Part shown: one piece after another, positions 59,327 through 64,000 of the stretch
How positions within the stretch are numbered: the first letter of the stretch is position 1
Layout: each line of letters starts with the position of its first letter
NCBI RefSeq assembly: GCF_042477335.2
Contig: NC_091255.1
Location: 14,858,501 to 14,922,500 of the forward strand
Reading direction: 5' to 3'
Source of the DNA: Ovis canadensis
Taxonomy: Eukaryota; Chordata; Mammalia; Artiodactyla; Bovidae
Length of the DNA stretch: 64,000 nt
The notes under the pieces: generated by a model
The model's database searches: none
Seen by the model: the letters and a program-made list of their open reading frames with translations, nothing else
What the model was told of the DNA's origin: nothing
Position numbers and translations under genes: made by a program

Positions 59327-59342
59327 AAAAGACAGGGGGGAA
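59327..59342 (+). promoter_or_regulatory. Polypurine tract
   Basis: AAAAGACAGGGGGGAA directly before the 3' LTR; one C breaks the purine run. It would prime plus-strand DNA synthesis. Confidence 0.85.
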
Positions 59343-59739
59343 TGTTGGGACCTGACCTAAGCCATGACAGGCTCAACAGGCCACACTAGGCCTAAGCCTC
59401 AGGTTCTTGTAAGCATGAGTCATAATTCTAGGAAGCCCCACCAAGGTCCCCAATGACACCAAGGTCCCTGATGATACCAAGGTCCCCCCCGATGACGCCA
59501 AGGTTAAGTCAGTCACCACGATGACCCAAGGTTGAGTCAATCATCACGCTATTGCTGAGACAAAAGACCGCCTGTATATAAGCAGCTGTGATTCAGAGCT
59601 CGGGGTTCTCGTCAAGACTCCACTGCGCTGGATGAGACTTGAGCCCTAGCTCGAGCTAGCAATAAACCCCTTTATGCTTTTGCATTGCTGTGGACGTCTT
59701 ATTCTCTCAGTTTTGGGGACTCGGACACTGGGCATAACA
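59343..59739 (+). repeat. 3' LTR of the provirus (397 bp)
   Basis: It begins TGTTGGGACC and ends CATAACA, with TATATAA at 59,575-59,581 and AATAAA at 59,661-59,666. The C run in U3 is 7 bases against 13 in the 5' LTR. Confidence 0.95.
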
Positions 59740-59743
59740 CAAT

Positions 59744-60828
59744 CTACTATTCTGTTCTGCAAAAGGGTAGGAAGCAATACCCTATGCTATGAAGATAATT
59801 CCCCTCAATATGTGAAAGTTAAGTAAGTAGCAAGGTTCCTACCTCAACCTGAAGACTGGACAGGAATTTGTGAATATACTCAGTTTAAATGGAGTGTTAA
59901 TATTCCTGCCATAGTGTTTGTGTGTGAGTAATATAAAGAATCTCTTGCATTTTGTATCTTTTATGGAATAGGAAAATATTTTCATTTTCATCATTAAAAA
60001 TATGTTTGTGGAAGAGATAGTGACTCCCTAGTTGAGTCCTAAGAAGTAGTGACCTTCTATGTTCCTAAGTTATCCATAAGTCATGGATAAATGCTGCCCT
60101 GTTGATGACTCAGGAGACATTTGGTGCACTTTTCCCGGTATTGAAAATAAAATTTACATACATGTATAAGAAAACAGGAGATATCAGAGCATGTGAAGAA
60201 TAGAACAGTGAATGGAACAGTGAGTTTGAAGGTGAAATTCCTTCTTTATTTTCAGAACTTACTTGGATGATGGAGTTAGGCAACAATGGAGTCTACAAAA
60301 CTGAGCTGTGAACAATAGTCTAATCCTTAGGGCAATAAAATGATGCCAATAGATTATGACTTTTTTTTTTTTTTTTTGGTCTTTCACCATCGTCATCATG
60401 ACTGCTACTTGAAAACCACTCGGTTTATACCAGCTGCATTCATGAAGGGCTGAGCTCTCAAGAGTTTATAGAATTAATACATCTCAGAGATTTATACTGT
60501 CAGAAACTAGTCATCAGTGTTCTGGGCTGTTTAGTTTCTATATTCCTTTCTCATATGGGGCTTGACAAGACTGACACAAGTGTCAGGACTATGCCTACAG
60601 TTTTAAATTAAGATGGACTTTCTTCTTTTCCTTCCCGTCTCCTCTGGCACAGAAAGAATCCTTGGATCCTTATAGTTTTTCCCATTTATTAGTAAATTTT
60701 GGAGAACCTTTTCTTATATAAGAGAGTAAATCTCTGATACCCTATCCATTTTGATCAAATGCACTGTAGAAGATGTGACTGACCTTATTGTTAAACTTTC
60801 TGCGTGAAACCCCTGATTAAATGAGTGA
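59744..60828. other. No gene recognised
   Basis: About 1.1 kb of low-copy sequence downstream of the provirus. A T run lies at about 60,361-60,378. No repeat family or exon could be supported. Confidence 0.4.
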
Positions 60829-61067
60829 AGCTTCAATACTTTGGCCACATGATGCAAAGAGCCGATTTATTGGAAAAGACCCTGATACTGGAAAAGATTG
60901 AGGGCAAGAGGAGAAGGAAATGACAGAGGATAAGATGGTTAGATGGCATCACCAACTCAATGGACATGAGTTTGAGCAAGCTCTGGGAGATAGTGAAAGA
61001 CAGAGAAGCCTGATGTGCTGCAGTTTATGTGGTCGCAAAGAGCTGGACATGGCTTGGTGACTGAACA
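60829..61067 (+). mobile_element. BovB 3' end fragment
   Basis: Sense BovB: CAATACTTTGGCCACATGATG, GATAAGATGGTTAGATGGC, ending CATGGCTTGGTGACTGAAC. Confidence 0.92.
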
Positions 61068-61895
61068 GCAAAGCATACAGCTGCTCTTTACATAGGCAAA
61101 TATCACAGTCTAGAGAGACTGGTGACATGTGTTTCATCTTTCACTTTGAATCATCTTTTAGCATTCTCCAGAGTTAAAATCCAGAAGTAAGGTGAGAATA
61201 AAGACAATTGTTAAATGAACAACAGTTGTGTTGAATTTAAGTTAATCCACTTGGAAATTCTATTTCTCAACTCCCTCAGAGTAAAATAAATTTCAGCAAT
61301 TTTAAATTATCTACAACTTTTTATTTTTTTGGTAGGAAGCCTATCCATTATTTTTGGTGGGAAGTTTATGTATGAAGGTCTATATTCATGATTACAACCT
61401 CCTAAAATGCTGGGAGTAAATAAGGGAGTACTGGTGATAATGATACTTACAGTGTTGGCAAGAGCATTGGTTTCAATAATGATGATGACACTTCCCAAGT
61501 TCTAGGTCTTGTGCTAGCTTCTTGACATATTCCACATCATTTGATCTTTCCAACAAAATTTATGAGGCGGAGAACTAAAACCTAGATATGTGAAGTGATT
61601 TGTTCAGGTCACATAGCCCATAGATACTAGAACACATTTTGGAATCTAAGAGTTTTGTCTTCTGGCTCAGGCTCTTTCATGTACTCATGTACTTATTGCC
61701 AAGTCTGATGCATAAAGTGTCTTTCCTTCTCCTGACGTGATGCACCTCACATCAGTCAGAACTTGGATTAACCTTACCTCAACCCAGAAACATTGCCTGA
61801 ATTTTATCAGCTCCTTGGTTTTAGGCAAAATTATATAATGCAAGTTTACTCATCCATAAAAAGGATGTGAAAGTACTTGCATCCAGAATTGTTGC
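61068..61895. other. No gene recognised; antisense MIR inside
   Basis: About 830 bases. A probable antisense MIR lies at 61,500-61,640 and the rest is unassigned. Confidence 0.45.
61500..61640 (-). repeat. MIR SINE fragment
   Basis: CTTGTGCTAGCTTCTTGACAT, ATCATTTGATCTTTCCAACA, ATGTGAAGTGATTTGTTCAGG, TCACATAGCCC in the order of an antisense MIR. Confidence 0.65.
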
Positions 61896-62235
61896 AGGAC
61901 TTCTCTGGTGGTCCAGGTGTTAACAATTCACCTGCCAATGCAGGCTCCAAACCCTATGGGGAAGATTCCACATGTTGTGGAGCATCTCAGCCTGTGCACT
62001 ACTGTTACTGAGTCTACACTCTATAACACAGGAGCCACGACTACTGAAGCCCACATGCCTGAGAGCCTACGCTCTGTAACAAAAGAAGCTCCACGGTGAG
62101 AAGCCTGTGCACTGCGATGAGAGTGCAGTCTCCATTTGCCACAACAAAAGAAAGCCCATGCGCAATGGAGACCCAGGGCAGAAAACTTTTAAATAAATTA
62201 ATTAACTCAAAACCAAAAACAAAACAAAAAAAAAG
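61896..62235 (+). mobile_element. CHR-2-type tRNA SINE, near full length
   Basis: The tRNA-derived head is GGACTTCTCTGGTGGTCCAG. It is followed by the repeated modules typical of CHR (GAGCCACGACTACTGAAGCC, CACTGCGATGAGAGTG, CAACAAAAGAAAGCCCATGC) and a long A-rich tail. The sense frames at 61,908-62,284 are SINE sequence, not genes. Confidence 0.9.
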
Positions 62236-62346
62236 AGCTGATGCAAAAATAAAATGGGTCAGTGTAGAAAAGTCTGGGCACTAGCTTATACTCTCCAGAT
62301 TATATTTCATTTTTCTATACTGGCCACTAGAATGTTATGCTTTATC

Positions 62347-62684
62347 TTGAGAGTCCCTTGGACTTCAAGGAGATCCAACTAGTCCATCATAAAGGAAATC
62401 AGTTCTGAATATTCATTGGAAGGACTGATTCTGAAGCTGAAACTCCAATACTTTGGCCACCTGATGGGAAGAGCTAACTCATTTGAAAAGACCCCGATGC
62501 TGGGGGAGATTGAAGGCAGAAGGAGAAGAGGATAACAGAGAATGAGATGGTTGGATGGCATCACGGACTCGATGGACATGAGTTTGAGTAAACTCTGGGA
62601 GTTGGTGATGGATAGGGAGGCTTGGTGTGCTGCAGTCCATGGGGTTGCGAAGAGTCGGACATGACTGAGTGACTGAACTGAACT
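62347..62684 (+). mobile_element. BovB 3' fragment
   Basis: Sense BovB from TGAGAGTCCCTTGGACTTC to ACTGAGTGACTGAACTGAACT, with the expected GATGAGATGGTTGGATGGC block. Confidence 0.93.
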
Positions 62685-62993
62685 GGATATGAAGAGTGTA
62701 AGCAACAACAAAAAAAGTCATATTAACCTGTCTCACAGGATTTTTATGTCAGCATATTATTCCAGATGACTCATATGAGCCCAGAAGTTGAGATGTTTTC
62801 TTTCTGTCCAGAGCTCTTAACAGCATTGCACTGGACCTTGGTAATGGAGAACAAAGGAAAGTGTCCAAAGAAAAGGGGGAAAGAGAACCCTGGGAGATTC
62901 TCTGTTCTAGAATGGGCCAAAGCTTGCATCTCCTTAGAGAAAAATATCCTTCCTCAGCTCATTTCATATATAGTTACCAAGAGGTTTGCCTAA
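62685..62993. other. No gene recognised
   Basis: About 310 bases between BovB copies. Two overlapping 64-75 codon frames have no domain. Confidence 0.4.
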
Positions 62994-63898
62994 CAGACTT
63001 TCAGTTCAGTTCAGTTCAGTCGCTCAGTGGTGTCCAACTCTTTGTGACCCCATGAATCACAGCACGCCAGGCCTCCCTGTCCATCACCATCTCCCGGAGT
63101 TCACTCAGACTCACGTCCATCTAGTCCATGATGCCATCCAGCCATCTCATCCTCTGACGTCCCCTTCTACTCCTGCCCCCAATCCCTCCCAACATCAGAG
63201 TCTTTTCCAATGAGTCAACACTTCACATGAGGTGGCCAAAGTACTGGAGTTTCAGCTTTAGCATCATTCCTTCCAAAGAAATCCCAGGGCTAATCTCCTT
63301 CAGAATGGATTGGTTGGATCTCCTTGCAATCCAAGGGACTCTCAAGAGTCTTCTCCAACACCACAGTTCAAAAGCATCAATTCTTCGGCTCTCAGCCTTC
63401 TTCACAGTCCAACTGTCACATCCTTACGTGACTACTGGAAAAACCATAGCCTTGACTAGATGGACCTTAGTCAGCAAAGTAATGTCTCTGCTTTTGAATA
63501 TACTATCTAGGTTGGTCATAACTTTTCTTCCAAGGAGTAAGCGTCTTTTAGTTTCATGGCTGCAGTCACCATCTGCAGTGATTTTGGAGCCCCCCAAAAT
63601 AAAGTCTGACACTGTTTCCACTGTTTCCCCATCTATTTCCCATGAAGTGATGGGACCAGATGCCATGATCTTTGTTTTCTGAATGTTGAGCTCTAAGCCA
63701 ACTTTTTCACTCTCCTCTTTCACTTTCATCAAGAAAGAGGCTTTTTAGCTCCTCTTCACTTTCTGCCACAAGGGTGGTGTCATCTGCATATCTGAGGTTA
63801 TTGATATTTCTCCCGGCAATCTTGATTCCAGCTTGTGTTTCTTCCAGTTCAGCGTTTCTCATGATGTACTCTGCATATAAGTTAAATAAGCAGACTTT
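62994..63898 (-). mobile_element. BovB fragment with 8-bp duplication and RT palm
   Basis: Antisense BovB (about 63,001-63,890) between CAGACTTT copies (62,994-63,001; 63,891-63,898; the edge bases overlap the element). Minus-strand frames hold the ORF2 C-terminus (FELWCWRRLLRVPW) and, at 63,707-63,890, the YADD box in LRYADDTTLVAE. A small insertion near 63,735 (AAGAAAGAGGC) shifts the frame just after the palm. Confidence 0.94.
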
Positions 63899-64000
63899 AG
63901 CCAATTTGATATCAGGCAACAGCTCCAACACATTTCCCATCAATACCTGGTGAGATGGCACCGTCCAAAAATAACGAGTTAAAGCAAAGGGAGCAAAAAC
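63899..64000. other. Right window edge, unassigned
   Basis: About 100 bases with no recognised feature. Confidence 0.4.

Larger units (their letters stand above)
55571..59743 (+). mobile_element. Defective gammaretrovirus-like provirus (ERV1 class)
   Basis: A 4.2-kb provirus: 5' LTR, primer site, gag, remnants of pro and pol, polypurine tract and 3' LTR, with env missing entirely. CAAT flanks it on both sides (55,571-55,574; 59,740-59,743), the 4-bp duplication typical of gammaretroviral integrases. By eye I count about 20 substitutions between the LTRs over some 397 aligned bases, around 5 percent, plus a length difference in a C run, so the insertion is old. Stops and frameshifts in gag, loss of most of RT and RNase H, and absence of env make it non-functional. 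Confidence 0.95.

Noticed and set aside
61908-62284. Two adjacent short plus-strand frames
   Set aside because: They fall inside a CHR SINE and its A-rich tail.

Overview
This window looks like intergenic or intronic DNA from a ruminant, probably a bovid. The evidence is about nineteen fragments of the RTE-type LINE BovB, about nineteen Bov-tA/Bov-A SINEs that share the BovB 3' end, three CHR-type tRNA SINEs, artiodactyl L1 copies, and older mammalian MIR, L2 and MLT1 repeats. I found no exon of an intact host gene. Nearly every longer reading frame belongs to a transposon, a retrocopy or a provirus. The exact species cannot be told from the sequence.

Layout. 1-12 kb: scattered BovB 3' ends, Bov SINEs and MIRs in otherwise unassigned DNA. 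12.9-14.3 kb: a processed pseudogene of the ubiquitin-conjugating enzyme UBE2D1, with 5' UTR, 3' UTR, poly(A) signal, A tail and target-site duplication. 16.2-23.8 kb: a long minus-strand L1 cut up by at least six later insertions. 23.8-30.6 kb: three plus-strand BovB copies; one (24.86-26.77 kb) has a 10-bp target duplication and one (27.46-30.64 kb) is nearly full length. 33.6-37.2 kb: a nearly full-length minus-strand BovB split by a second BovB in the opposite orientation. 37.3-38.4 kb: an old L2 split by an MLT1 LTR. 39.1-41.0 kb: a young 5'-truncated L1 fused to a complete U6 snRNA sequence, flanked by a 13-bp duplication. 46-53.7 kb: nested L1, BovB and SINE layers, including a BovB fragment with a twin-priming inversion. 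55.6-59.7 kb: a defective gammaretrovirus-like provirus with two LTRs, a tRNA-Pro-type primer site, gag, remnants of pro and pol, no env, and a 4-bp target duplication. 60-64 kb: more BovB, CHR and MIR copies.

How the parts relate. The common machinery is LINE reverse transcription. L1 explains the UBE2D1 retrocopy and the U6-L1 chimera (A tails, duplications of 13 bp, TTTT/RA-type target). BovB explains its own copies and the Bov-tA SINEs, which end in the same 3' sequence. The provirus is a separate integrase-mediated insertion. The most unusual items are the U6-L1 chimera with an open frame running through U6 into ORF2, a 19-bp BovB-tail insertion with a 10-bp duplication, and the twin-primed BovB. 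Family names rest on recognition by eye, so boundaries are good to a few bases where duplications are given and to tens of bases elsewhere.
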